A stretch of 64,000 nucleotides of DNA from positions 124,001 to 188,000 of the forward strand of contig NZ_JAERSG010000003.1 in the NCBI RefSeq assembly GCF_016735675.1. Direction: 5' to 3'. Below the pieces are notes generated by a model, which worked only from the letters and a program-made list of their open reading frames with translations, made no database searches and had not been told where the DNA came from. Source of the stretch: Nocardioides baculatus. GTDB lineage: Bacteria; Actinomycetota; Actinomycetes; Propionibacteriales; Nocardioidaceae. A program made the translations under genes and the position numbers. Of this stretch, positions 7,571-19,204 are shown piece by piece (the first letter of the stretch is position 1; each line of letters opens with the position of its first letter).

Positions 7571-9244
7571 CTACTGCCCGCCCTCGACCGTCACGGAGTC
7601 GAACTCCTCCGCGGTGAGCGGGCTGGGCACCACACCCTCGACACCCGGCCCGACCACGAGGGCCGGCGGCGAGTGGCTGATGGGCAGGCCCGGGAGGTAG
7701 TCCTCCATGATCTGCTGGTTGATGTCCGAGAAGGCCGCGGCCCGCTCGTCGTCGTCGACCACCGCGTCGGCGGCCTTGAGGTCGTCGGCGAGCTGCTTGC
7801 CCCACGGCATGCCGCTCGTGCCGAAGTCGTTCTCCTTGAGGTTGCCGAAGAACGTGCCGATGAAGTTGAACGGCGAGTCGTAGTCGCCGGTCCAGCCGAG
7901 GATGTAGGCGTCGTAGCGACCGGCGGTCACGTTGTCGAGGTAGCCACCGTTCCAGGAGGCGGTCTTGACGTTGACCTTGACGCCGACGGCCTCGAGGTCG
8001 GTCTTCAGCGCGTCGTAGATCTTCTCCGGGTCCGGCATGTAGGGCCGGCTGACCTCGGTCGGGTAGGCGAACGTGAGCTCCATGCCCTCGGCACCGGCCT
8101 CGGCGAGCAGCCTCTTGGCCTCGTCCGGGTTGTAGTCGTAGGGCTGGAGGTCGGTGTTGTAGCCGCTGACGGTGTCGGGCATGAACTGCGTGGCCACGGT
8201 GGCGCCCTCGGGCAGCTGCGTCGAGACGAGCTGGTCGCGGTTGAGCGCGTGGTAGAGCGCCTGGCGGACCTTCGGGTCCTTCAGCTGCTCGTTCTGGCCG
8301 TCGAGGTTGAAGCCGAGGTAGAGGATGTTGAACGCGTCGCGGATCTCGACGCTGTTGCCGTCGTCCTCGAGGCCCTGCCAGTCGACCGGGTTGGGCAGGT
8401 CGTAGCCGTTGATGCTGCCGGCCTCGAGCTCCTGGCGACGCGTGCTCTCGTCGGGGATGACGCGGAAGACGAGCTCGCTGACGCCGGCCTTCTCGCCGTA
8501 GTAGTCGTCGTTGCGCTCGAGGGTGATGGTGCCGTTGGCCTCGTCGTACTCACCGAAGGTGAACGGTCCGGTGCCGACGGGCGCGTCGGCGTAGGCCGGG
8601 AAGCTGAAGCCCTCGCCCTCGGCGGCGATGCCGTTGGCGTCGCCCTCCTCCATCGCGGTCGGGGACTGCATCGACAGCGACGCCAGCGAGAGCATCGTCG
8701 GGAATCCGGACGTCGGGCCGCTGATGGTGATCACGGCCTCGTAGTCACCGGTGGCCTCGCAGCCCTGGTAGAGCGAGTTGGCGGCGTCGTTCTTGAACGA
8801 GCCCATCACGTAGCCCCAGTACTCGCCGGCGGTCTGACCGGCCTCGTTCTGGTCGAACATCCGCTCGAAGTTGGCGCACACGGCGTCGGCGTTGAAGTCC
8901 GTGCCGTCCTGGAACTTCACGTCGTCGCGCAGCTCGAAGGTCCACTCGGTGCCGTCGTCGTTGGGGGTCCACTTCGTCGCCAGCTCGGGCACGACCTCGG
9001 CGGTGCCGGGCTCGATGCCCACGAGGCCCTCGAAGATCTGGCGGGTGACGCGGAACGTCTCGCCGTCGGTGGCGTAGAAGGGGTCGAACATCTCGGGAGC
9101 GCCGGCGGCACCGAAGACGAACGTGCCGTCGTCACCGCCTCCATCGCCGCCGTCGTCGTTGCGCTCACTGTCGGCGCAGCTCGCGAGGGTGGCGGCAGCG
9201 AGGACCGCCATGGTCCAGGTCGCCACGGTGCGTCGTGCAGACAT
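7571..9244 (-). CDS. Peptide ABC transporter substrate-binding lipoprotein (family 5)
   Basis: Extracellular solute-binding protein of 557 residues that feeds the permease. A signal peptide ends in the lipobox LASC at residues 20-23, so Cys23 would be lipidated. This is followed by a DDGGDGGGDDG linker. The family-5 fold is shown by the conserved FNLDGQNEQLKDPKVRQALYH-like block (about residue 320) and the PDEAKRLLAEAG segment. RBS GGAAGGA lies 7 nt before the ATG, and a TAGGGT -10 lies further upstream at 9287-9292. First gene of the leftward operon; the exact peptide specificity is not visible. Confidence 0.92.
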   Translation of the reverse strand: MSARRTVATWTMAVLAAATLASCADSERNDDGGDGGGDDGTFVFGAAGAPEMFDPFYATDGETFRVTRQIFEGLVGIEPGTAEVVPELATKWTPNDDGTEWTFELRDDVKFQDGTDFNADAVCANFERMFDQNEAGQTAGEYWGYVMGSFKNDAANSLYQGCEATGDYEAVITISGPTSGFPTMLSLASLSMQSPTAMEEGDANGIAAEGEGFSFPAYADAPVGTGPFTFGEYDEANGTITLERNDDYYGEKAGVSELVFRVIPDESTRRQELEAGSINGYDLPNPVDWQGLEDDGNSVEIRDAFNILYLGFNLDGQNEQLKDPKVRQALYHALNRDQLVSTQLPEGATVATQFMPDTVSGYNTDLQPYDYNPDEAKRLLAEAGAEGMELTFAYPTEVSRPYMPDPEKIYDALKTDLEAVGVKVNVKTASWNGGYLDNVTAGRYDAYILGWTGDYDSPFNFIGTFFGNLKENDFGTSGMPWGKQLADDLKAADAVVDDDERAAAFSDINQQIMEDYLPGLPISHSPPALVVGPGVEGVVPSPLTAEEFDSVTVEGGQ

Positions 9245-9286
9245 CCGAGATCCTTCCGTACGGTGTTCCCTGACAGGTGTCCCCGC

Positions 9287-9308
9287 ACCCTAGTCCGGTC
9301 CAGACCGG
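9287..9308 (-). promoter_or_regulatory. Promoter and palindromic operator of the peptide transporter operon
   Basis: TAGGGT (minus strand, 9287-9292) is a -10 box about 42 bp before the binding-protein ATG. Directly upstream, at 9295-9308, is the near-perfect palindrome CCGGTCCAGACCGG, which would lie between -10 and -35, a typical repressor position. Confidence 0.5.
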
Positions 9309-9345
9309 CCGGGCCACACCGACATGGTCACGGTCGGGTCACGTG

Positions 9346-9990
9346 TCAGGCGTCGAGAAGGCGCGCCAGAGAGGCCGTGTCGAGCCCGACGAGCGTGTCG
9401 GCGAAGACCCGGCCCTCGCCCTCGAGGATGGGCACGTGGTGCGGCACGCAGAGGGTCCTGCAGCCCGCCGCGACCGCCGACTTGACGCCCGTGTTGGAGT
9501 CCTCGACGGCCACGCAGTCCTCGGGTGCGACGCCCAGCTCGGCGGCCGCGGTGAGGTAGGGCTCGGGGTGCGGCTTGCCGAACTCGACGCGGTCACCGGT
9601 CACGACCGTCGCGAACGTGTCCTCGGGCAGGCGCCGCAGGATCGGGTCGACGAAGCGCTGCCACGACATGGTCACCAGCGCGCAGGGGATGCCGTTGGCC
9701 ACGAGGTCGTCGAGCAGCTCGCGCGCGCCCGGTCGCCACGGCACCTCCTCCTCCACCCGCATGACCACGCCGTCCAGCAGCTCGTCGACGATCTGCTGCG
9801 GCGTACGGTCGATCCCCATGTGCACGCGGATGTAGTCGCCGGAGTCGAGCAGCGCGCTGCCGACGAGGTTCATCGCGTGCTCGTGCGACCAGGTGCCGCC
9901 GTACTTCTCGGCCAGCGCGTACTCGGTGTCGATCCAGTAGGGCTCGGTGTCGACGAGGGTCCCGTCCATGTCAAACAGGACAGCTTTCAC
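9346..9990 (-). CDS. HAD-superfamily hydrolase, beta-phosphoglucomutase-like
   Basis: A 214-residue phosphatase/phosphomutase. DMDGT near residues 7-11 supplies the nucleophile and general-acid Asp, CALVTMSW carries the motif II Thr, and GKPHPEPY and EDSNTGV hold the motif III Lys and motif IV acids. The helical cap after motif I places it in subclass I. The GTG at 9988-9990 lies 5 nt after the metH stop, so it is probably co-translated with metH; the frame extends upstream only inside metH. The substrate cannot be deduced. Confidence 0.85.
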   Translation of the reverse strand: MKAVLFDMDGTLVDTEPYWIDTEYALAEKYGGTWSHEHAMNLVGSALLDSGDYIRVHMGIDRTPQQIVDELLDGVVMRVEEEVPWRPGARELLDDLVANGIPCALVTMSWQRFVDPILRRLPEDTFATVVTGDRVEFGKPHPEPYLTAAAELGVAPEDCVAVEDSNTGVKSAVAAGCRTLCVPHHVPILEGEGRVFADTLVGLDTASLARLLDA

Positions 9991-9995
9991 TTCGG

Positions 9996-13772
<3,777 letters not shown>

Positions 13773-13814
13773 AGGTGGCCTTCCGTGCTGGTGGAGATCC
13801 AGCGTAGGAACGGT

Positions 13815-13829
13815 GTCCGACACTCGGAC
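13815..13829. promoter_or_regulatory. Inverted repeat upstream of metH
   Basis: GTCCGA-CAC-TCGGAC, a perfect 6-bp inverted repeat with 3-bp centre, 43 bp before the metH start. The 14-mer GTCCGACACTCGGA recurs upstream of priA at 33279-33292. Possible operator; the regulator is unknown. Confidence 0.4.
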
Positions 13830-13899
13830 CGGGTTCCCACATCGTGGCACCCGGCGCGTCGGGCGACGAAATCACGGCGGATCAGTGGGGAGCGCGTCC

Positions 13900-13905
13900 T
13901 AGGGT
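13900..13905 (+). promoter_or_regulatory. Leaderless -10 box of the PAC2 gene
   Basis: TAGGGT, 6 nt before the GTG at 13912. Another GTG lies at 13909, but the spacing favours 13912. Confidence 0.55.
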
Positions 13906-13911
13906 GGAGTG

Positions 13912-14757
13912 GTGATCGAGTTCGACGACGTGCAGGACCTCGTCTCCCCCGTGGTCATCGCCGCTTTCGAGGGGTGGAACGACGCCGCCGATGCGGCCTC
14001 CGGCCTCGTCGACCACCTCATGGAGCAGTGGAAGGCCGAGGTCATCGGCGCCATCGATCCGGAGGAGTTCTACGACTTCCAGGTCAACCGGCCGGTCATC
14101 AGCACCGACGTCAACGGCCACCGGCGCCTCGCCTGGCCCACGACGCGGATCGCCGTCGCGCGACCCGCGGAGCTCGACCGCGACGTGATCCTGGTCCGCG
14201 GCATCGAGCCGAGCATGAAGTGGCGCCAGTTCTGCGCCGAGCTGCTCGCCGCGTGCGACGACCTCGGCGCCGAGCTGGTGGTGACCCTCGGGGCGCTGCT
14301 GGCGGACACGCCGCACACGCGTCCCATCCCGGTCAGCGGCACCGCCACCGAGCCGGAGCTCGTCGACCGGCTCGACGTCGAGCAGTCGACCTACGAAGGC
14401 CCGACCGGGATCGTCGGAGTCTTCAACGACGCGTGCAGCCAGCTCGACATCCCGGCCGTGTCCTACTGGGCCGCGGTCCCCCACTACGTCGCACAGCCGC
14501 CGTGCCCCAAGGCCACGCTCGCCCTGCTCGGTCAGCTCGAGGAGCTGCTCCAGGCCCCGATGCCGCTCGGCGACCTCGTCGACGACTCCAAGGCGTGGGA
14601 GCGCGGCGTCGACGAGCTCGCCGCTGAGGACGAGGACGTCGCCGACTACGTCCGTGCGCTGGAGGAGACCCGCGACACCGCCGACCTCCCCGAGGCCTCC
14701 GGCGAGGCGATCGCGCGCGAGTTCGAGCGCTACCTCAAGCGCCGCGACACCGACTGA
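13912..14757 (+). CDS. PAC2 family protein (proteasome assembly chaperone-like)
   Basis: A 281-residue member of the PAC2 family, which in eukaryotes assembles 20S proteasomes; the bacterial role is unproven. The conserved opening IAAFEGWNDAADAAS, the central VLVRGIEPSMKWRQFC-type segment and the alternating alpha/beta pattern fit the family. The N-terminus could be one codon longer (GTG at 13909). It sits convergent to mshC, a conserved actinobacterial neighbourhood. A short GC stem (GCCCG...CGGGC) within 14763-14785 may separate the two genes. Confidence 0.85.
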   Translation: MIEFDDVQDLVSPVVIAAFEGWNDAADAASGLVDHLMEQWKAEVIGAIDPEEFYDFQVNRPVISTDVNGHRRLAWPTTRIAVARPAELDRDVILVRGIEPSMKWRQFCAELLAACDDLGAELVVTLGALLADTPHTRPIPVSGTATEPELVDRLDVEQSTYEGPTGIVGVFNDACSQLDIPAVSYWAAVPHYVAQPPCPKATLALLGQLEELLQAPMPLGDLVDDSKAWERGVDELAAEDEDVADYVRALEETRDTADLPEASGEAIAREFERYLKRRDTD

Positions 14758-14802
14758 GCCCTGCCCGACCACCGTTCTCCGGGCGGATCGAGCGGCCGTA
14801 CG

Positions 14803-16041
14803 TCAGAGCGAGAGGCCGAGGGCCGCGTCGAGCAGCCGGTGGATCGTCGCCGCTGCCTCGTGGTCCGAGGTGTCGGCGAGGCCGGTCGTGCCGAGGGTGG
14901 CCTCGACCCACTCCTGGACCGCGGCGACCGCAGTCGGGGCGTCGAGGTCGTCGGCCAGCGCGGCGAGAACGCGCTCGACGACCGGTGCCGAGTCGGCACC
15001 GTGGCCGAGCGCGAGGGCGCGTCGCCAGTCGGCGAGGGTGTCGACCGCGTCCCAGAGCTGGGCGTCGGTCCACTCCCAGTCGCTGCGGTAGTGGTGGCGG
15101 AGCAGCACGAGGCGGATGGCCATCGGGTCGACCTCGCTCATGCGCAGCGCGGAGACGAAGACGAGGTTGCCCTTGGACTTCGACATCTTCGCGCCGTCGT
15201 AGGCCACCATCCCGGCGTGGGCGTAGGCGCGGGCGAACCGCTCCCCCGGATGCGCCACCTGGCCGTGACCGGCGGACATCTCGTGGTGGGGGAAGACCAG
15301 GTCGCTGCCGCCGCCCTGCACGTCGAAGGTGGTGCCGAGGTGGTCGAGCGCGATCGCGGTGCACTCGATGTGCCAGCCGGGGCGTCCGGCGCCCCACGGG
15401 CTGGGCCACGACGGCTCGCCCGGGCGCTCAGCACGCCACAGCAGGCAGTCGAGCGGGTCCTTCTTGCCCTCGCGGTCGGGGTCGCCGCCACGGTCGGGGA
15501 AGATCTCCAGCATCGCCTCGCGGTCGAGGTGCGAGACCGAGCCGAAGGCGTCGTCGGCGGTGACGGCGAAGTAGAGGTCGTCCTCGACCCGGTAGACCGC
15601 ACCGGCCTCGTCGAGACGCTCGATGAGCTCGATCACCTGCGGGATCGACTCGACCGCGCCGATGTAGTGGGCAGGCGGCAGGACGCGCAGTGCCTCCATG
15701 TCGTCGCGGAACAGCTGGGTCTCGCGCTCGGCCAGCTCGGCCCAGTCGACGTTGACCTTGGTCGCCCGCTCGAGCAGCGGGTCGTCGACGTCGGTGACGT
15801 TCTGCACGTAGGTGACCTCGTGCCCGGCGTTGCGCCACGCGCGGTTGAGCAGGTCGAAGCCGACGTAGGTCGCGGCGTGCCCCATGTGGGTGGCGTCGTA
15901 GGGCGTGATGCCGCAGACGTAGAACCGCGCCGGACCCTCGGGACGGGTGTCGACGAGGCCACCGCTCGCGGTGTCGTGGATCCGCACGGCCGGGCCCGTG
16001 ACAGGCAGTCGGGGAACGTCGGGGGACGACCAGGAACGCAT
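14803..16041 (-). CDS. mshC: L-cysteine:GlcN-Ins ligase, mycothiol biosynthesis
   Basis: ATP-dependent ligation of cysteine to glucosaminyl-inositol, the penultimate step of mycothiol synthesis in the cytosol. The protein has 412 residues, the usual length, and is a class I aminoacyl-tRNA synthetase paralogue. [14 protein letters not shown] holds the zinc Cys and the HIGH-like motif, WHIECTA and FPHHEMS hold further metal and substrate residues, and KMSKSKG is the KMSKS loop. The ATG is 7 nt after a TAGTCT box. MshC rather than CysS is favoured by the THMGH form and by neighbours seen around mshC in other actinobacteria. Confidence 0.95.
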   Translation of the reverse strand: MRSWSSPDVPRLPVTGPAVRIHDTASGGLVDTRPEGPARFYVCGITPYDATHMGHAATYVGFDLLNRAWRNAGHEVTYVQNVTDVDDPLLERATKVNVDWAELAERETQLFRDDMEALRVLPPAHYIGAVESIPQVIELIERLDEAGAVYRVEDDLYFAVTADDAFGSVSHLDREAMLEIFPDRGGDPDREGKKDPLDCLLWRAERPGEPSWPSPWGAGRPGWHIECTAIALDHLGTTFDVQGGGSDLVFPHHEMSAGHGQVAHPGERFARAYAHAGMVAYDGAKMSKSKGNLVFVSALRMSEVDPMAIRLVLLRHHYRSDWEWTDAQLWDAVDTLADWRRALALGHGADSAPVVERVLAALADDLDAPTAVAAVQEWVEATLGTTGLADTSDHEAAATIHRLLDAALGLSL

Positions 16042-16048
16042 GACGGGA

Positions 16049-16054
16049 AGACTA
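16049..16054 (-). promoter_or_regulatory. Leaderless -10 box of mshC
   Basis: TAGTCT on the minus strand, 7 nt before the mshC ATG, nearly identical to the trmI promoter. Confidence 0.6.
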
Positions 16055-16059
16055 TCCGG

Positions 16060-16848
16060 CTAGAACGGGGGCCACGGGATCACGGGGTACGCCGACGACG
16101 CCGGGGCGGGGAAGACACCGCGGTCCAGCAGCCGTGTGACGCGCCGCGCGGTGACCGCGAGCTCGTCACGGGCCAGCAGCCCGGCGAGCGTCGCACCGAG
16201 GTCGCCGTCGAGGGCCGCCGCGAGTCGCCGCAGCCCATCGGCCTCCTCGTCGGTGACCGTCTCGCCGACGAACCCCCAGAGGACGGTGCGGAGCTTGTTC
16301 TCGACGTGGAAGGTCAGGCCGTGGTCGACGCCGTGGCGATGGCCGTCGGCCATCGGCAGGACGTGACCGCCCTTGCGGTCGGCGTTGTTGACGACGACGT
16401 CGAACAGCGCCATCCGCCGCAGCTGCGGTGAGTCCTCGTGGACGAGCGACACCGGCTGGTCGTGGGCGTCGAGGCCGTCGAAGACGTGCCGGAAGCCGTG
16501 CGGCACCTGTCCCTCGCCGACGATGTCGACGGGGTCCTGGTCCTCGACCTCGTCGCGCCACAGCTGCACCATGCCCGGACCGTGCGGCCCGTCGCCGAGC
16601 ACCGTCGGCGGCACGATGTCCCAGCCGAGCACCTCCGAGACGGCGTACGCCGCCACCTCGCGGTGCGCGAGCGTCCCGTCGGGGAAGTCCCACAGGGGCC
16701 GCTCCCCCGCGATGGGCTTGTAGACGACGCGCACGCCGTCGATCTCGCCGACGAAGGTGGCGTTGGAGGCAGGAAGTACCCGCCCGTGCAGGACCAGCTC
16801 ACCAGTCGGGACGCCAGCCGGGACGCCGGGGGTGGGCTCAGGGGTCAC
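16060..16848 (-). CDS. SCO1664-family kinase-like protein
   Basis: A 262-residue protein with the outline of a PI3/4-kinase or HipA-like fold. The conserved lysine strand reads VVYKPIAGERP, the catalytic loop FDVVVNNADRKGGH, and the metal motif GVDHGLTFH. All key residues seem present, so it is probably an active kinase, but the substrate is unknown. The frame is open upstream; the GTG at 16846-16848 overlaps the end of the DUF3090 gene by 11 bp and is the likely start. It lies between DUF3090 and mshC, a conserved arrangement that suggests a shared pathway. Confidence 0.75.
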   Translation of the reverse strand: MTPEPTPGVPAGVPTGELVLHGRVLPASNATFVGEIDGVRVVYKPIAGERPLWDFPDGTLAHREVAAYAVSEVLGWDIVPPTVLGDGPHGPGMVQLWRDEVEDQDPVDIVGEGQVPHGFRHVFDGLDAHDQPVSLVHEDSPQLRRMALFDVVVNNADRKGGHVLPMADGHRHGVDHGLTFHVENKLRTVLWGFVGETVTDEEADGLRRLAAALDGDLGATLAGLLARDELAVTARRVTRLLDRGVFPAPASSAYPVIPWPPF

Positions 16849-17422
16849 GACGCCGGAAGCCGTTGGCGCGGACGCACAGGTGTCCGTCGGGGTCGATCGG
16901 CTCACCGCAGAACGGGCAGTCGGGCCGGCCCGCTCCGACCACGCTGCGCGAGCGCTCGACGAACGAGCGGGCGGCGGCGGCGGTGAGGCGGACGAGGAAG
17001 ATCTCCTCGGGCTCCGGCTCGAGCAGGTCCTCGAGGTCCTCCTGGAGCTGCTCGGGCGACACGACGGCCGCCTCGGTGAACGGGAAGACCTCGATCACGA
17101 CGCGCTCGTCGGCGCTGTCCCACGACAGCGTCATGGTGCCGGCGCGGAACTCCTCCTGGATGGGCTGCTCCAGCGGCCGGCCGTCGACCATGTCGCGGGG
17201 GGCGATCGCCGGGATGAGCACGTCGTCACCGGCCGCGCCCATCAGCTCGTCGAGGAGCTCGTCGATGCGCTCGGCCAGCGCGGACACCTGCTGCTTCTCC
17301 AGGGAGACGCTGACGATGCGGGTGCCCTCGCGTGCCTGGAGGAAGAACGTCCGCGAGCCGGGCTCGCCGACGGTGCCGGCGACGAAGCGCTCGGGAGGGT
17401 CGAAACGGTGCACGACAGGCAT
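16838..17422 (-). CDS. DUF3090 family protein
   Basis: A 194-residue actinobacterial protein of unknown function. The C-terminal RPDCPFCGEPIDPDGHLC carries a paired-cysteine zinc-ribbon-like motif, and the N-terminal part is a beta-rich domain. The ATG at 17420-17422 begins MPVVHRFDPP, exactly 7 nt after a TAGGGT box; a GTG three codons upstream is less likely. Overlaps the kinase-like gene downstream by 11 bp. Confidence 0.85.
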   Translation of the reverse strand: MPVVHRFDPPERFVAGTVGEPGSRTFFLQAREGTRIVSVSLEKQQVSALAERIDELLDELMGAAGDDVLIPAIAPRDMVDGRPLEQPIQEEFRAGTMTLSWDSADERVVIEVFPFTEAAVVSPEQLQEDLEDLLEPEPEEIFLVRLTAAAARSFVERSRSVVGAGRPDCPFCGEPIDPDGHLCVRANGFRRRDP

Positions 17423-17429
17423 GTCAGTC

Positions 17430-17435
17430 ACCCTA
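17430..17435 (-). promoter_or_regulatory. Leaderless -10 box of the DUF3090 gene
   Basis: TAGGGT on the minus strand, 7 nt before the ATG, overlapping the stop-codon region of the upstream histidine phosphatase gene. Confidence 0.55.
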
Positions 17436-18167
17436 GGACCCGGCTGGCTGGGCCGGTCCCGCTCCCCCACCGACCACCGCGTCGGACGCCTTGGCGCGCC
17501 CGCGCGAGCCCTTCTTCGCGGCGGCCTTCGGGGGTGTGAGCCACGACAGGTCGCCGCCGTGGGTGTTGGTCCCGAGGACGAACGGCCGCGACTCGGTGTA
17601 GCGCACGACCGAGACCGAGGCGGGGTCGACGTGGATGCGCTGGAACAGGTCGAGGTGGGTGCCGAGGGCGTCGGCGAGGATCGACTTGATGACGTCGCCG
17701 TGGCTCACCGCGAGCCACACGGCGTCGTCGCCGTGCTCGGCGGCGACGCGTGCGTCGTGGCGGCGGATCGCGGCCACGGCCCGGTCCTGCATGGCCCGCA
17801 TCGACTCGCCACCCGGGAAGGCAGCGGCCGACGGCTGGCCCTGGACGGTCTTCCAGAGCTTCTCCTTGGCGAGCTCCTTCAGGGGGCGCCCCTGCCACTC
17901 GCCGTAGTCGCACTCGGAGAGCTGCTTGTCGGCGCTCGCCCGGAGCGCAGCGGCCTGCCGACCGGTGATCTCCTTGCACGTCTCACGGCAGCGCTCGAGC
18001 GGGCTGGTGACGGCGGCAGCGAGTCGTACGCCGGCGAGTCGCTCGCCGACGGCGACGGCCTGCTTCACGCCGGTGTCGTCGAGGTGGACGCCGGCCGTGC
18101 GACCGGCGAGGACTCCGGCCGTGTTGGCCGTCGAGCGGCCGTGTCGGACGAGGATGACGGTGGGCAC
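17433..18167 (-). CDS. Histidine phosphatase family protein (MSMEG_4193 type)
   Basis: Phosphoglycerate-mutase-like phosphatase of 244 residues. LVRHGRSTAN near residue 6 holds the phosphohistidine, ERCRETC and GGESM the supporting Arg/Glu, and VSHGDVIK the second catalytic His. The C-terminal 30 residues are a Lys/Ala-rich tail. The GTG start lies 7 nt after TAGGGT. It is divergent from corA with only 32 bp between them. Confidence 0.85.
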   Translation of the reverse strand: MPTVILVRHGRSTANTAGVLAGRTAGVHLDDTGVKQAVAVGERLAGVRLAAAVTSPLERCRETCKEITGRQAAALRASADKQLSECDYGEWQGRPLKELAKEKLWKTVQGQPSAAAFPGGESMRAMQDRAVAAIRRHDARVAAEHGDDAVWLAVSHGDVIKSILADALGTHLDLFQRIHVDPASVSVVRYTESRPFVLGTNTHGGDLSWLTPPKAAAKKGSRGRAKASDAVVGGGAGPAQPAGS

Positions 18168-18199
18168 GAAAGCGACCCTAGTGGGCTTAGCCTGAGCCC
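18168..18199. promoter_or_regulatory. 32-bp divergent double leaderless promoter
   Basis: The whole intergenic region holds two head-to-head -10 boxes: TAGGGT (minus strand, 18175-18180) for the phosphatase and TAGCCT (plus, 18188-18193) for corA, 7 bp apart. The -35 positions of each promoter would lie inside the other gene. Confidence 0.65.
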
Positions 18200-19204
18200 G
18201 TGATCGTGGACAACGCCCTCTACCACCAGGGCAAGCGGGTCCCGCTCGGCGACGGCGACGACCAGAGCCTCGGGCACGCCCGGGTGCCCTGCGACCCCGG
18301 CGACTTCCAGTGGATCGGGATCCACGACCCCAGCCCCGACGAGCTCGACCTCATCGCCCGCACCTTCGACCTGCACCCGCTCGCGGTCGAGGACGCGGGC
18401 GACTCCCACCAGCGCCCCAAGCTCGAGCACTACGGCGACACGCTCTTCCTGGTCCTGAAGACGCTCTGGTACGTCGACGCGGAGGACGCCGTCGAGACCG
18501 GGGAGATCAACATGTTCGTCGGTCGGGACTTCGTGGTCACGGTGCGCCACGGCGCCGGCATCGACCTCTCCGACTCCCGGCGCGACCTCGAGTCGCGGGC
18601 GAAGGTCCTCGAGCACGGGCCGATGGGCGTCATGTACGCCATCTGCGACCGGGTGGTCGACGAGTACGAGAAGGTCGGCGCGGCGCTCGAGGAGGACGTC
18701 GACGAGGTGGAGGAGTCGGTCTTCTCCGAGGCGCGGACCAACGACTCCAACCGGATCTACGTCCTCAAGCGCGAGATCGCCGAGGTCCGGCGTGCCGTGC
18801 TGCCGCTGCGCGAGCCGATGCGCAAGTTCTCGTTGCACTCCGACACCGTGCCGACGATCCGCACGCCGATCCCGATCACCGCGGAGACCGCGACCTACTT
18901 CCGTGACGTGGCCGACCACCTCCAGCGGGTCTCGGAGGTGATCGACAGCCTCGACGTCCTGCTGTCGACCGCCTTCGACGCCCACCTGGCGCGGATCTCG
19001 GTCCAGCAGAACGACGACATGCGCAAGATCTCCGCCGGTGCCGCGCTCGTCGTCGTGCCGACCCTGATCGCCGGCGTCTACGGCATGAACTTCGACCACA
19101 TGCCCGAGCTGCACTGGACCTACGGCTACGCGTACGCGATGGCGCTCATGGTCGGCGCCTCCGGACTGCTGCTCTGGTTCTTCAAGAAGTCCGGGTGGCT
19201 GTGA
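18200..19204 (+). CDS. corA: CorA-family magnesium/divalent metal transporter
   Basis: Pentameric membrane channel for Mg2+ or similar cations, 334 residues. A long cytosolic alpha/beta and coiled-coil N-terminal part is followed by two C-terminal membrane helices (about 275-295 and 308-328) with the pore motif YGMNFDHMPE between them. The GTG start is 6 nt after TAGCCT. Its stop overlaps the MFS start as GTGA. Confidence 0.92.
   Translation: MIVDNALYHQGKRVPLGDGDDQSLGHARVPCDPGDFQWIGIHDPSPDELDLIARTFDLHPLAVEDAGDSHQRPKLEHYGDTLFLVLKTLWYVDAEDAVETGEINMFVGRDFVVTVRHGAGIDLSDSRRDLESRAKVLEHGPMGVMYAICDRVVDEYEKVGAALEEDVDEVEESVFSEARTNDSNRIYVLKREIAEVRRAVLPLREPMRKFSLHSDTVPTIRTPIPITAETATYFRDVADHLQRVSEVIDSLDVLLSTAFDAHLARISVQQNDDMRKISAGAALVVVPTLIAGVYGMNFDHMPELHWTYGYAYAMALMVGASGLLLWFFKKSGWL

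Noticed and set aside
9245..9345. Extra small gene between HAD and the binding protein
   Set aside because: Only promoter-like features; no start codon with RBS and coding bias.
13773..13850. Earlier start of metH
   Set aside because: No ribosome binding site and no family similarity in the extra 26 residues; GTG 13772 has GGAAGG.
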